DNA of 64,000 nt from Streptomyces atratus (GCF_014648655.1 NZ_BMRN01000013.1:124001-188000), one strand, 5' to 3'; positions 7,867 to 17,498 are shown, counted from the first letter of the stretch. Numbers and translations: made by a program. Notes: a model not told the origin generated them from the letters alone.

Positions 7867-9450
7867 CTACTGCGGGGGGTTGCCGTGCTTGCGGGACGGC
7901 AGGTCGGCGTGCTTGGAGCGGAGCATGGCGAGCGAGGCGATCAGCACCTCGCGGGTCTCGGCCGGGTCGATGACGTCGTCGACCAGGCCGCGCTCGGCGG
8001 CGTAGTACGGGTGCATCAGTTCGGCCTTGTACTCCTTGACCATGCGGGTCCGCATGGCCTCCGGGTCCTCGGCGTCGGCGATCTGCCGACGGAAGATGAC
8101 GTTGGCGGCACCTTCGGCGCCCATCACCGCGATCTCGTTGGTCGGCCAGGCGTAGGTCAGATCCGCACCGATGGACTGGCTGTCCATCACGATGTACGCA
8201 CCGCCGTAGGCCTTGCGCAGGATCAGCGAGATCCTCGGCACAGTGGCGTTGCAGTACGCGTAGAGCAGCTTCGCACCGTGCCGAATGATTCCACCGTGCT
8301 CCTGATCCACCCCGGGCAGAAAGCCGGGTACGTCCAAAAGAGTGATGATGGGAATGTTGAATGCATCACACATCTGGACGAACCGGGCCGCCTTCTCCGA
8401 CGCCTCGATGTCCAGGACACCGGCGAGGGACTGCGGCTGGTTGGCGACGATGCCGACGACCTGGCCGTCCAGACGGGCCAGGGCGCAGATGATGTTGCGG
8501 GCCCAGCGCTCGTGGATCTCCAGGTAGTCGCCGTCGTCGACGAGCTCCTCGATGACCTTGTGCATGTCGTACGGGCGGTTGCCGTCGGCCGGCACCAGGT
8601 CGAGCAGGACGTCACCGCGCCGGTCGGCCGGGTCGTCGCTCGCCACGGTGGGCGGGTTCTCCCGGTTGTTGGACGGCAGCATCCCGATCAGGTAGCGGAC
8701 CTCGGCGATGCAGGTCTCCTCGTCGTCGTACGCGAAGTGCGCGACGCCCGAGGTCTCGGCGTGCACATCGGCGCCGCCGAGGCCGTTCTGGCTGATCTCC
8801 TCACCGGTGACCGCCTTCACGACGTCCGGTCCGGTGATGAACATCTGGGAGGTCTCGCGGACCATGAACACGAAGTCGGTGAGCGCCGGGGAGTAGGCCG
8901 CGCCACCCGCGCACGGGCCGAGCATCACGCTGATCTGCGGGATGACACCGGAGGCCCGGGTGTTGCGCTGGAAGATCCCGCCGTATCCGGCGAGCGCGCT
9001 GACGCCCTCCTGGATACGGGCGCCCGCGCCGTCGTTCAGCGAGACCAGCGGGGCACCGGCCGAGATGGCCATGTCCATGATCTTGTGGATCTTGGTGGCA
9101 TGGGCCTCGCCCAGCGCACCGCCGAAGATCCGGAAGTCGTGCGCGTAGACGAAGACCGTGCGGCCGTCGACCGTGCCCCAGCCGGTGATGACACCGTCGG
9201 TGTACGGCTTCTTCTGCTCCAGGCCGAAGCCGGTCGCCCGGTGCCGGCGAAGCTGCTCGACCTCCTTGAACGAACCCGGGTCGACCAGCAGCTCGATTCG
9301 CTCACGCGCCGTCAGCTTGCCCTTGGCGTGCTGCGCCTCGGTCGCCCGGTCACTCGGTCCGCGCCGGGCCTGCTCGCGCAGCGCCAGCAGTTCGGCCACA
9401 CGGCCACGGGTGTCACTCGGCTCGCCCGGGGTTTCGTCCACAACGGTCAT
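7867..9450 (-). CDS. accB: Acetyl/propionyl-CoA carboxylase beta (carboxyltransferase) subunit
   Basis: 527-residue carboxyltransferase that moves CO2 from carboxybiotin to acyl-CoA to make malonyl- and methylmalonyl-CoA for fatty acids and polyketides. It matches the S. coelicolor AccB sequence as I remember it over the whole length. Visible features are QHAKGKLTARERIELL, the oxyanion-hole Gly-rich segments GARIQEGVSALAGYGGIF and GPCAGGAAYSPALTDF, and the C-terminal KAYGGAYIVMDS. The Ile in GGAYIVM is the AccB-type residue, where propionyl-specific PccB has Asp, so broad acyl-CoA use is expected. ATG 9450 gives the conserved MTVVDETPGEP start. It forms a pair with accE. Confidence 0.96.
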   Translation of the reverse strand: MTVVDETPGEPSDTRGRVAELLALREQARRGPSDRATEAQHAKGKLTARERIELLVDPGSFKEVEQLRRHRATGFGLEQKKPYTDGVITGWGTVDGRTVFVYAHDFRIFGGALGEAHATKIHKIMDMAISAGAPLVSLNDGAGARIQEGVSALAGYGGIFQRNTRASGVIPQISVMLGPCAGGAAYSPALTDFVFMVRETSQMFITGPDVVKAVTGEEISQNGLGGADVHAETSGVAHFAYDDEETCIAEVRYLIGMLPSNNRENPPTVASDDPADRRGDVLLDLVPADGNRPYDMHKVIEELVDDGDYLEIHERWARNIICALARLDGQVVGIVANQPQSLAGVLDIEASEKAARFVQMCDAFNIPIITLLDVPGFLPGVDQEHGGIIRHGAKLLYAYCNATVPRISLILRKAYGGAYIVMDSQSIGADLTYAWPTNEIAVMGAEGAANVIFRRQIADAEDPEAMRTRMVKEYKAELMHPYYAAERGLVDDVIDPAETREVLIASLAMLRSKHADLPSRKHGNPPQ

Positions 9451-9796
9451 GTACCGACCCTACGAAGCCGGGCAAGTAAATCCTGCCGTCGACTCCGTAC
9501 AGTCTCCTGACCGGTTTCCTGGTGGAGCCTGACAGAACCTTGGGGACATGCAGGCGAAGTACCAGCCCTTATGGGTCCGTCTTTGTGTGGGTCCGACAAA
9601 GGGTGACTGTGGTCTGCCGCACACTCATGTCAGCCTCGGAGTGTGGTCCGGTCGGGGGGTCCGGGCCCTCGCGGACGGCATCCGGCCGGTCCCGTCCCGC
9701 TCCCGCGCCGGTCACCGGAGCGGGACGCACGGCGGGGTTCCGCGAGAATACCCCGGCCCCGCGTCCCCGCTCCTCACTCCTCCTGAGCCCCGGCGT
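9451..9796. other. Intergenic region: accB promoter side and PL8 terminator
   Basis: 346 bp without a credible gene. It contains a 10-bp hairpin (arms 9694-9703 and 9717-9726, GTCCCGCTCC and its complement) suited to terminate the PL8 lyase gene. It also holds an inverted repeat CTTTGT-N9-ACAAAG at 9581-9601, about 130 bp upstream of accB. No clear -35/-10 pair was found for accB. Confidence 0.6.
9694..9726 (-). terminator. Hairpin downstream of the PL8 lyase gene
   Basis: 10-bp perfect stem (9694-9703 with 9717-9726) and 13-nt loop, about 70 nt past the PL8 stop codon on the minus strand. Confidence 0.6.
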
Positions 9797-12142
9797 CTAC
9801 CGGACCTCGCACCGCAGTGTGCCTCCCTCCGTTCCCGGCTCGACCCTCAGCACCAGCCGTCGGCCGGTGGCACGCACCTCGATCCCCGGGTCCGCCGAGA
9901 CGACCTCCCGTACCGGCCGCTCCCAGACCACGTCCACCGGCGCACCGGTCCGGTCGGGCCCGCTGACGCACACGGTCGTGGAACGCCGCCCCTCCCGTAC
10001 GAGCACGCTCGCCGCGGCCGTGACGGAGAGCGGACCGGCCGCACCCGGCTGCCAGAAATTGGCGGCGGTCACCCCCAGCGAGCGGACGGCGACCGCCTGT
10101 GCGGCGGCGGTGTTGGCGTGCACGGTCAGCCAGTGCCGGTCGGCCGCCCGGGCGGCGACGGTTCTGCGGGAGGCGCCGGGCATCAGCAGGTAGGCGTACT
10201 CGGCGTCGACCGGGTCGGTGCCGTGGTCGAGCCAGAGGGTCTGGTAGCGGCGGGTCCGGCGCTCGGTGGAGCTGGTGGTGTTGATGTCGGACCAGGCGCC
10301 GGTGCGGTCCTCGCGCAGGGTGCGCAGGTCGGCGCCGTCGGGGAAGACCCAGCCGCCGTGACCCGCGAGGTGGGCCCAGCGGGGGCCGGTGCGGTCGTCG
10401 ACGGTGAGGGGGGCCGTGCCGTCCTCGCCGAGCATGCGGTTGTCGACGATCGTCTCGACGGGGACCTTGTCGGTGCTGGTGATTCCGGCGCCGAGGCAGA
10501 TGACCGTGTCGGCGACGCAGAACCATGACTTGCGGGCGTCCAGGGTCGAGCCGAGGCCCTTGAGGTGCTGGCCCACCGCGCCGAATTCGCCGTCCGTGGC
10601 GCCGCCGACCCACTTCACCGCGGGTTTCGGGGCACCCCATTCGCCACCCGCCTTGTCGGCGAGCCGTTTGGTGGACACGGTCGTTCCGGGCAGGCGGTAG
10701 AAGTCGACGGTCGGCCAGAACCAGTCGGTGTACTGGTCGTTCTCCTTCCCGCCCGGCCACCAGTAGAGCATCCCGGCGCCGGTGTGCCAGCCGCGCGGAT
10801 TCTCGCCGTTGCCGCACTCGTAGTGCGAGATCCGCTCCGAGGCCATGGAGATGCCCGCGGCCCAGTCCGGGCGGCGGTGCACGGCGCGAGCCATCTCGGC
10901 GAAGAGGTGGTGGCCCACCCGCTCGGGCGCGGCCGGCACGGCGGCGGCCTGGACCGCGTGCAGCCGGGCCAGGTCCGCGATGCCGAACTGGCGGGCGGTG
11001 AGGATCGGGCTGGTCCGGTCGCGGGCGATCCAGCCCTTGATCATGCCGTGCCACCGGTCGCGCTCGGCCGCCGAGGCACCCTCGGCGAGCAGGGCGATCC
11101 CGGCGATGATGCCCTGCCCGTGGAAGTGGTCGCCGCGCATCACCCGAAGCTCGTCGCTCTTCAGGTAACCGCGGCTGATGGCACGGCCGTTGACGCTGTC
11201 CATGACCAGGCCGTTGTAGATCAGCGGCGCGTACGCGCGCTCGACGCTGTCCAGGATGATCTGCCGGTTGGGATCGGTGACGGCCCAGGTCGATCCGGCG
11301 AGCAGTGCGAAGAGGCGGCCGAGGCCGTCGAGCATGACCTGGCCGTAGGTGCCGGAGTAGGCGACGGTGGTGTGCTGGATGAACGACCCGTCCGCGTACA
11401 GGCCGTCTCCCCCGGTGACGTACGGGAAGACGGGTGACAGCGCGTCCCTGGCCAGTGCGACCTTCGCGGGCGCCCTACCGAGGACGCCGCGCAGGGCGAC
11501 GGAGCGGCACAGGTCGACGCGGTTGGCGCCGGTGGAGGTGCCGCTGTAGTCACGGAGCACGGCGTCGGGGATGAAGTGGTCGACGGCGGCGCAGGCGGCC
11601 TCGACGCGGGCCGCGCCCAGGTGCTCGTACAGGACGGACGTGATGTCCATGAGGATGCGCGGGCTGCCGATCTGCCACTCCCACCAGTTGCCGTACGGGG
11701 TGACGGAGGAGTGGTAGGCCGTCCGGGCGAGGTGGTCGTAGCCGCGGATGATGTCGGCGAGCAGGGCGGCGTCGCCGGTCGATCCGGTGCCGGGCTGGGC
11801 GTAGGCCTGGGTCATCGTCCACAGGCGGCTGTATCCCTGGGTGATGCCGGACGGCGGGTTGTACGTGATGCCGGGCCACAGCGAGTCGGCGGCCGGGCTC
11901 ATCGTGGAGCGGAACCCCCGGGCGAGCGTGCCGGTTTCGGCGAGGCGGGAGGCGTACGGTTCGGCGGTCGCGTCGAAGCCGGCGCCGAGCGCGATCCCGG
12001 TCCAGCGCAGACGGAGGGTGTCAAACTCGTCGGCCTCGGCGGCCGCCGCGGCCGTCGCGGAACCGGGGAGGGAGACCGCCAGGGCGGTGGCGGTCGAGAG
12101 GGCCAGCAGGGTACGGCGTGACCATACGGGCGGGTTCGGCAT
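9797..12142 (-). CDS. Secreted PL8 family polysaccharide lyase (hyaluronate/chondroitin/xanthan lyase type)
   Basis: 781-residue exported lyase that cleaves uronic-acid polysaccharides by beta-elimination. A twin-arginine-like signal (WSRRTLLALSTATALAVSLPGSATA) starts at ATG 12142, which has GGAG 7 nt upstream; an open frame extends 27 codons further but lacks features. The alpha/alpha toroid carries GNWWEWQIGSPRIL. The catalytic set Asn207 (TGANRVD), His257 and Tyr266 (HTTVAYSGTY), Arg320 (SVNGRAISR) is spaced N-50-H-9-Y-54-R, the same intervals as the pneumococcal hyaluronate lyase residues N349, H399, Y408, R462. The beta-sandwich C-terminus follows. It sits 90 bp downstream of a GH101 gene. 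Exact glycan (hyaluronan, chondroitin or xanthan) is not decided by sequence. Confidence 0.92.
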   Translation of the reverse strand: MPNPPVWSRRTLLALSTATALAVSLPGSATAAAAAEADEFDTLRLRWTGIALGAGFDATAEPYASRLAETGTLARGFRSTMSPAADSLWPGITYNPPSGITQGYSRLWTMTQAYAQPGTGSTGDAALLADIIRGYDHLARTAYHSSVTPYGNWWEWQIGSPRILMDITSVLYEHLGAARVEAACAAVDHFIPDAVLRDYSGTSTGANRVDLCRSVALRGVLGRAPAKVALARDALSPVFPYVTGGDGLYADGSFIQHTTVAYSGTYGQVMLDGLGRLFALLAGSTWAVTDPNRQIILDSVERAYAPLIYNGLVMDSVNGRAISRGYLKSDELRVMRGDHFHGQGIIAGIALLAEGASAAERDRWHGMIKGWIARDRTSPILTARQFGIADLARLHAVQAAAVPAAPERVGHHLFAEMARAVHRRPDWAAGISMASERISHYECGNGENPRGWHTGAGMLYWWPGGKENDQYTDWFWPTVDFYRLPGTTVSTKRLADKAGGEWGAPKPAVKWVGGATDGEFGAVGQHLKGLGSTLDARKSWFCVADTVICLGAGITSTDKVPVETIVDNRMLGEDGTAPLTVDDRTGPRWAHLAGHGGWVFPDGADLRTLREDRTGAWSDINTTSSTERRTRRYQTLWLDHGTDPVDAEYAYLLMPGASRRTVAARAADRHWLTVHANTAAAQAVAVRSLGVTAANFWQPGAAGPLSVTAAASVLVREGRRSTTVCVSGPDRTGAPVDVVWERPVREVVSADPGIEVRATGRRLVLRVEPGTEGGTLRCEVR

Positions 12143-12181
12143 GTACGGCTCCGGTTCGTCGGGGGGGGAAGGCCATCGCAT

Positions 12182-12228
12182 GCAGGTGCGGGACGGGTGC
12201 CACCATGGGCACCCGTCCCGCATCCTGC
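12182..12228 (-). terminator. Strong hairpin between GH101 and PL8 genes
   Basis: A perfect 15-bp stem (12187-12201 with 12208-12222) extends by five more pairs past a one-base bulge. It lies 5 bp after the GH101 stop and about 40 bp before the PL8 start, so PL8 is likely to have its own promoter or to be read through at reduced level. A run of eight G (12161-12168) lies in the PL8 leader. Confidence 0.8.
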
Positions 12229-12232
12229 GCTC

Positions 12233-15200
12233 TCAACTACCGCAATGGAAGCGTGCGTCACCCCAGTCCGCGTGGTCGTTGCCGTTGCCGTCCCCGCCGT
12301 CGCCGACGACCAGTTCGACGTACTTGGCGCCGGTGGTGTCCGCCGTGAGCGACCAGGCGTTGTCGGCGGCCTTCAGGACCGGAGACTTCACCTTCTCGGT
12401 GCCGTCGGCCGTGACGCTGAACTGCACGCTGCCTCGCGAGGTCTGTGCGTCGTCCACGCCGACCTGGGCGGTGAAGGAGGTGCACCGGCCGCCCAGGTAG
12501 TAGCGGATCTTCGCCGGGGCGTGGCTGCCGAGGCCCTTGGTGTAGGCGGTGCCGCCGATCTTCAGCGGGGTGCCGTCGCCACTGCCCTGCTCTCCGTTGG
12601 AAAGGTCCCGCTCGACGGGCCCCCAGCCGTTCTCGGAGGCAGTCCAGTCGAGGTCGCTGGCCCAGCTGTCCGTGGTGGGCGGCGGCGGCAGGGTCCGTAC
12701 GGAGGTCTGCGCGCCGAGTGTGCGCCGTGCGCCGCCGGCCGTGTACGCCGTCTCGGAACTCAGGCTGTACGTCTGGTACTTGGCGTCCACCGGCGGGGTG
12801 ACCTGCCAGCTGCCGGTGACCTTGGCGCCTGCCGCGACCGAGTCGAAGGTGACGGCGCCCGCGGGCTCCGCCTTCCAGCCCTCGGGGACGGTCAGGCTCA
12901 GCGCGACACCGGTCGCCGCGGTGGCCTCGTAGTTGGTGAAGCTCGCCTTGACGGTGTTGGCCGTGCCCGGCTCCAGGGTCTCGGCGGCCGGGTCGACGGT
13001 GAGCGTGCCGCAGGCGGCCTGCTCGGAGGCGGGGGCCGGGCCGAGGTCGGTCACGGTGAACGCGTCGAGGACGAAGTCGGCGCCGTCGGGTGCGTCGCCG
13101 CGCTTGCGCAGTCCGGTCCAGGTGTCGCCGCAGCCCGCGGTGACGGTCTCGCTGAAGTGGCCGGTGGTGCGCTGCTGTCCGATGGAGGTGGTCCGGGTCT
13201 CGATCGAGTCGGGGTTTCCTTCTGCGGTGATCCGGTCGTAGCCGTCGACCCATTCATAGGCGCCGGCGTGACTGGACTGGTAGTCGTACTCGACCTTGTA
13301 GCGGTGGCCGTCGGCCATCGGCACGGTCCAGGGGGCGGTGCGGTAGACGAGGCCGGTGTTCTCCTCGTGGGCCTTGAGGGACTCCTTGCCGCCGATGACG
13401 TCGTCGACGAGCTTTCCGTTCCAGCCGGCCTGGGTGTAGGGGGTGTGCAGCTGGGAGATGACGGTCCGGGGGTCGGTGGAGCCGCCCGCGTCGCCCTTGA
13501 GGAAGGGGCCCCAGCCCTGGTCGACGTCCTCGAAGTCCTCGTGCACGACGGTGTTCTTCCTGGTCGCCGGGGCGCTCGCGACGATCCGTACGTCATCGGC
13601 CCGGACGCTCGCCGCGCTGCCGTCGGCCGCTTCGATACGGAGCGTGGCGCGGCCGTTCGCGGGGGCGGTGAAGTTCACCTTCGCCCGTTGGAAGTACGTA
13701 CCGTGCCAGTCGGACGCGGCGACGTAGTCCTCGGCGGTGGAGCGGTCCACGGCGACGGACTTCCCGCCGATCGAGAGTGTCGTGTGCCGGGTCTTTCCGG
13801 GCTGGACCTCGATGAGCGCGGACGCGGTGTAGCGCTTGCCGGGCGTGAGGCCGTGGATGCTCTGCGAGAGTGCCGCCGTGCCGGTGCCGGAGAGCTCGGC
13901 GCTGTTGCGGCCCTGGCCGTCGGTGTCACGGGCGACGGTTCCGGTCTTCGACCAGGCGCTGAGCCCGTTGTCGTTGAAGCCCGGATCGTCGACCGGGGTG
14001 CCCTCGCCCCACTTGGGGTCGGCGGCCTCCGGCGCGCGGTCCGGGTAGAGGACGTACGGCTGACCGGCTTTTGCCGTCAGCGTGATCTTCCCGTCGACGG
14101 GCTTGACCGTGCCGGCCTTGACCCGGCCGTTGTCCGTGAGCTCGTAGACGGTGTACGCGCCCTTGGACGGCACCGCCCAACTGCTCGTACCGCCGGACCT
14201 GCTGTAGTGGTACAGCTTCTTGCCGCCGTCCCACGGCAGCAGGTAGTCGGTGCCGCTCAGAACCTTGCGGCCGTGGTCGTAGAAGGTCCGCTTGCTGTCC
14301 TCGACCGTGCCCCGGACATCGCCGGTGAAGGTGATGTCGTTGCCGTCCCAGCGGGTGATCTTCTGCTGCTGGAGGTACTTGGCGGGCAGGTCGCGCTGCC
14401 AGATGTTGTCGTAGAAGGCGTTCCAGTCGGTCTCGTTGGTCCAGCCCTCGAACTCCTCGATGGCGGTCTGGCCGAGGACCGGATCGTTGTTCCAGACGTC
14501 CTTCTCGTCGTTGCGGATGAACCGGATGATCTTCGAGTTGAGGCCCTTGTTGGTGGCGCCGCCGTAGTCGAGGTCATTGGCCCAGTGCGACCAGAGCGAG
14601 CCGCGCTCGAATTTGTCGGCCCATTCGGTGGCGACGTTCCAGCCCTGCTTCTGCACGGACCGGAGGGTCTTGTCCGCGATCCAGCCGTGCGTGTAGTAGA
14701 CGTCGATGTAGAGCAGGCTGAGGTTCGGGTCGGTCTCGTCGCGCAGCTGCTGGAAGCGCTTGGCCAGGTCACCGCTGTTGATGTCGCGGCGCTGGTCGAT
14801 GTAGTAGCTCTGGCCCAGCCAGTTCCAGCCCGGCTTGGTCTTGTCGACGAGCTTCTCGTCGAAGGCCTTGGCATCCGGGTACGCCTCGGTGGCGTTGACG
14901 TGGACGCCGAAGGTGGCGCCCCACTTCTTGCCGTCCTTGAGGAGCTCGTTGAGATCCTTCAGCCCGCCGGCGCGCTTGTTGTAGTTGCCGCCGTAGTCGG
15001 GGTGGGCGGAGTCGTGGCCCTCGGAGGCGTATCCCTTGAGGAGCGCCATCTGCCCGAGGCCGTCGGTGGCGAGCGAGATCCGCTTGACGTCGTCCAGGGT
15101 GCGCAGGAAGGGGTGGGTGGCCTGGCTGGCGAAGTTGAACGGGATGTGGGTGATGACCCGGTCCGGGGTGTCCTTGCTGCCGGGCGCCGTGATGCCGATC

Positions 15201-16105
15201 GAGCGGAACGCGACGGCTCCGTCCTGCCAGTCGACCGACTTGTCGCCGTTGGCGTCGGGAGTGACGACGACCTTCGCCCAGGGGAGGTTGTCCCCGCTCT
15301 CCGGCTGCGACGCGCCGTCGCCGCGGTAGGTCCACTGCCCGGACCAGACGCCGACCCGGACGCTGCCGTCGTCGGCCTTGCGGGCCTGGTGCCAGAACCG
15401 GGCGTCGTCGCCGCCGGTGGCGCCGGACGGCTTGTCGTACGAGGAGTTGGACTCCACGGCCGCGGCGAGCGAACCGGTGTTGACGATGGCGTACGAGGCA
15501 CCGACCGGCGCCTTGTCGGCGGCGGTGTCCGCGGTGACCTTCGAGAAGACGTCGGCGGTCTTCGTCGAGTCGTTGTCCAGCCGGGTGAAGGCGGTGGCGC
15601 CACCGGTGTCCGTGGAGCCGACGGAGACCAGGTCGTGGCCGGGGATGTCGATGGTGCCGACGCGGAACGCCTCGGTGTCGCGGACGGCCGTGACCTTGAA
15701 GGTGGTGGCGCGGCCGGAGACGGAGAGCGAGGCGTCGATCTCGATGCCGGGCAGATCGGAGAAGGTCAGCGTGTAACGAGCGGTCGAGGCGGTGACCTCG
15801 GGTGCTCCCTTGAGCTTCACGGGGTGTGCGGTGCCGTTGAGAGTGACGGCGGTGACCGGCTGCGTACTGCCGAGCAGCTGATCGCCGCTCGCCTTGTCGG
15901 TGTACGCCAGGACGCGCGGGAAGTCGTCGGCGACGGCGACCGAGAGCTGCGCGGACCGGATGACGGTGGCGTCCGCGGGTACGGCCGACTCGACCGCGGC
16001 AGGTGAGGGGGCGGCGGCTGTGGCGGGGAGCGCGGTCCCCACCAGCGCCAGGACGGCGGCTGAGGCGGCGGCGACAGCGCCCGCCGAAGTGAATCTTCGC
16101 GACAT
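12233..16105 (-). CDS. Secreted GH101 endo-alpha-N-acetylgalactosaminidase
   Basis: 1290-residue secreted glycosidase of GH101, which releases the Gal-beta-1,3-GalNAc core from Ser/Thr of mucin-type glycoproteins. Order: signal peptide (residues 1-32), an N-terminal beta-sandwich, then the catalytic barrel around residues 310-640. A galactose-binding-like module follows with the TPGKRY/RYTASALIEV type sequence, then NEW3-like linker sequence (LEPGTANTVKASFTNYEA), and a C-terminal NPCBM module (KGLGSHAPAKIRYYLGG). Likely nucleophile is Asp468 in LLYIDVYYTHGW and acid/base Glu494 in VATEWADKFE, by analogy with characterised members. Translation from ATG 16105 has no strong Shine-Dalgarno. The open frame continues upstream into the GlxA gene region but that part is antisense noise. 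Confidence 0.93.
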   Translation of the reverse strand: MSRRFTSAGAVAAASAAVLALVGTALPATAAAPSPAAVESAVPADATVIRSAQLSVAVADDFPRVLAYTDKASGDQLLGSTQPVTAVTLNGTAHPVKLKGAPEVTASTARYTLTFSDLPGIEIDASLSVSGRATTFKVTAVRDTEAFRVGTIDIPGHDLVSVGSTDTGGATAFTRLDNDSTKTADVFSKVTADTAADKAPVGASYAIVNTGSLAAAVESNSSYDKPSGATGGDDARFWHQARKADDGSVRVGVWSGQWTYRGDGASQPESGDNLPWAKVVVTPDANGDKSVDWQDGAVAFRSIGITAPGSKDTPDRVITHIPFNFASQATHPFLRTLDDVKRISLATDGLGQMALLKGYASEGHDSAHPDYGGNYNKRAGGLKDLNELLKDGKKWGATFGVHVNATEAYPDAKAFDEKLVDKTKPGWNWLGQSYYIDQRRDINSGDLAKRFQQLRDETDPNLSLLYIDVYYTHGWIADKTLRSVQKQGWNVATEWADKFERGSLWSHWANDLDYGGATNKGLNSKIIRFIRNDEKDVWNNDPVLGQTAIEEFEGWTNETDWNAFYDNIWQRDLPAKYLQQQKITRWDGNDITFTGDVRGTVEDSKRTFYDHGRKVLSGTDYLLPWDGGKKLYHYSRSGGTSSWAVPSKGAYTVYELTDNGRVKAGTVKPVDGKITLTAKAGQPYVLYPDRAPEAADPKWGEGTPVDDPGFNDNGLSAWSKTGTVARDTDGQGRNSAELSGTGTAALSQSIHGLTPGKRYTASALIEVQPGKTRHTTLSIGGKSVAVDRSTAEDYVAASDWHGTYFQRAKVNFTAPANGRATLRIEAADGSAASVRADDVRIVASAPATRKNTVVHEDFEDVDQGWGPFLKGDAGGSTDPRTVISQLHTPYTQAGWNGKLVDDVIGGKESLKAHEENTGLVYRTAPWTVPMADGHRYKVEYDYQSSHAGAYEWVDGYDRITAEGNPDSIETRTTSIGQQRTTGHFSETVTAGCGDTWTGLRKRGDAPDGADFVLDAFTVTDLGPAPASEQAACGTLTVDPAAETLEPGTANTVKASFTNYEATAATGVALSLTVPEGWKAEPAGAVTFDSVAAGAKVTGSWQVTPPVDAKYQTYSLSSETAYTAGGARRTLGAQTSVRTLPPPPTTDSWASDLDWTASENGWGPVERDLSNGEQGSGDGTPLKIGGTAYTKGLGSHAPAKIRYYLGGRCTSFTAQVGVDDAQTSRGSVQFSVTADGTEKVKSPVLKAADNAWSLTADTTGAKYVELVVGDGGDGNGNDHADWGDARFHCGS

Positions 16106-16190
16106 GTGCTCTGAGTAGTCCCCGTGACTGGACAGCGTCAACGACGTGCGGCCCCTGGGGGCCCTCCAGTCCAACAACCGCTTTGCGTAA

Positions 16191-16202
16191 GTCCAAGTGG
16201 AC
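16191..16202. promoter_or_regulatory. Palindrome GTCCA-AG-TGGAC upstream of the GH101 gene
   Basis: A 12-bp element with perfect 5-bp arms about 90 bp upstream of the GH101 start. A second half-site (AGTCCA) lies 24 bp away, giving direct TTGGACT repeats on the minus strand. It could be an operator or part of the promoter; the reading is inference. Confidence 0.4.
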
Positions 16203-16269
16203 GGTACGTGTCCGCAATTCGGCGCCCCGGTTGTCCGGCGCGGGTGCCTCGGGTTACGCGGCGACGCCG

Positions 16270-17340
16270 TCAGCGGCGGCGTCTCTCGGCACCGGGGTCG
16301 TCGGCGCCGCCGGACGCAGCGGGCTCCGCCGCTTCGGCGTTCTTGCCGTCCGCCCAGGTCAGGGCAGCCACCATCGAGCGGAAGGCGGTGCGGTAGATAC
16401 GGGGACCGGTGCCCGTGTGGTGCTGGAAGTGGTGGCGCAGGTTGGCGGGTGTGCCGAAGCCGGTGCGTGCGGCGATGCGCTCCACCGGCTCGTCCCCGCG
16501 CTCCAGCAGCCGCTGCGCCGCCTGGACGCGGGCGCGCAGCAGGTACTGGAGCGGGGAGAGCCCGGTCTCGGCCCGGAAGCGCCGGTTCAGGCCGCGCACG
16601 GTGAGCCCCGCGTGGTCGGCGATGTCGCTCAGCGTCAGCGGGTGGTCGAGGTGGGCCTCCATCCACCGGGTGGTGGGCCCGAGGGAGTGCGGGCCGGCCC
16701 GGTGCCGGGGCGCGGCGGCAGGGGCCTCCTCGGCGTCGGCGGCGGCGTGGGGGTCGGCGGGTGCGTGGAGCTGCATGAAGACCTGCCGCTCCGTCTCGAT
16801 GGCGACCGGTGCGCCCTGGTCCAGGGTGATCAGGTGGAGGCAGAGATCGAGGCCGCCGAGCACTCCGGCCGCGCTGTGGAACGGGTCCGCGTCCACGACG
16901 GCCCCCTCCGGATCGACATCGATCAGGGGATGGCGCCGGGCCAGCTCCGCCGCGTACTGTCGCCCGGTGGCCGCCCGGCGTCCGTCGAGAAGCCCGGTGG
17001 CGGCGAGGGTGAACGTCCCGGTACCGAACGCGCCGATGCGGGCTCCCCGGTGCGCGGCGGCCCGCAGGGCGTCGGCGACCCCGGGTTCCGGCTCGTCGCG
17101 GAAACCGGCGTGACCGGGCAGCAGTACGGTGTCGGCGTCCGCCAGCCCGTCCAGGCCCCAGGGCGTGTCGATGGCGAAGGGCGCCGGGGAGCCGGTCCCG
17201 CGAAAGCCGGGAGCGGTGCAGTACCGCAGCTCGTACGCGACATGCGGGTGGTGCCGGGCGGCTGTGCCGAAGCACATTCCGGGCCCGGTGAGTTCATGGC
17301 CCGGCACCCCGTCGAGCACGAGGACGGCGATCACTGGCAT
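16270..17340 (-). CDS. GlxA-family transcriptional regulator (DJ-1/PfpI domain plus AraC HTH)
   Basis: 356-residue regulator. Residues 1-190 form a DJ-1/PfpI-like sensor domain (MPVIAVLVLDGVPGHEL, then GARIGAFGTGTFTLAATGLLDGR). The usual catalytic Cys at the nucleophile elbow is Gly/Thr here (GAFGTGTF), so it senses rather than catalyses. Residues 225-325 carry the double AraC-type HTH (LTLSDIADHAGLTVRGLNRRF and VERIAARTGFGTPANLRHHF). It lies upstream of GH101 and divergent from the trypsin-like gene. A closely similar paralogue lies at 18471. Start ATG 17340 is only 6 nt from a TAAATT -10-like hexamer, implying a leaderless mRNA. Confidence 0.92.
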   Translation of the reverse strand: MPVIAVLVLDGVPGHELTGPGMCFGTAARHHPHVAYELRYCTAPGFRGTGSPAPFAIDTPWGLDGLADADTVLLPGHAGFRDEPEPGVADALRAAAHRGARIGAFGTGTFTLAATGLLDGRRAATGRQYAAELARRHPLIDVDPEGAVVDADPFHSAAGVLGGLDLCLHLITLDQGAPVAIETERQVFMQLHAPADPHAAADAEEAPAAAPRHRAGPHSLGPTTRWMEAHLDHPLTLSDIADHAGLTVRGLNRRFRAETGLSPLQYLLRARVQAAQRLLERGDEPVERIAARTGFGTPANLRHHFQHHTGTGPRIYRTAFRSMVAALTWADGKNAEAAEPAASGGADDPGAERRRR

Positions 17341-17361
17341 GTCCAGAATTTAGCCGAGGGT
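17341..17361 (-). promoter_or_regulatory. Probable leaderless promoter of the first GlxA gene
   Basis: On the minus strand CTCGGCTAAATTCTGGAC precedes ATG directly. TAAATT (17352-17347) makes a -10 hexamer with 6 nt to the start codon, so transcription would begin at or next to ATG. The same element precedes the second GlxA gene. Confidence 0.55.
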
Positions 17362-17498
17362 GACATCAGGACCGCTTTTTCCGGACGGGCCCGGTACGCA
17401 GGATGGATGTTGCGCGGCACCGGAAGCGAGACAACGCCCGGCAGTCGGCCCGCACATCCACCACGCGCACGACGCGCATCGGAACGAAGGAATCACCC

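Noticed and set aside
12161..12168. Run of eight G as a phase-variation tract in the PL8 leader
   Set aside because: It lies outside the coding region and between terminator and start; length is not remarkable in this GC content.
12197..16006. Plus-strand open frame of 1269 codons opposite the GH101 gene
   Set aside because: Composition of Val/Gly/Arg repeats with no motif; antisense to a gene with clear catalytic motifs.
16106..17275. Continuation of the GH101 frame upstream of ATG 16105
   Set aside because: It reads antisense-like Arg/Pro-rich sequence across the GlxA gene, while a signal peptide begins exactly at 16105.
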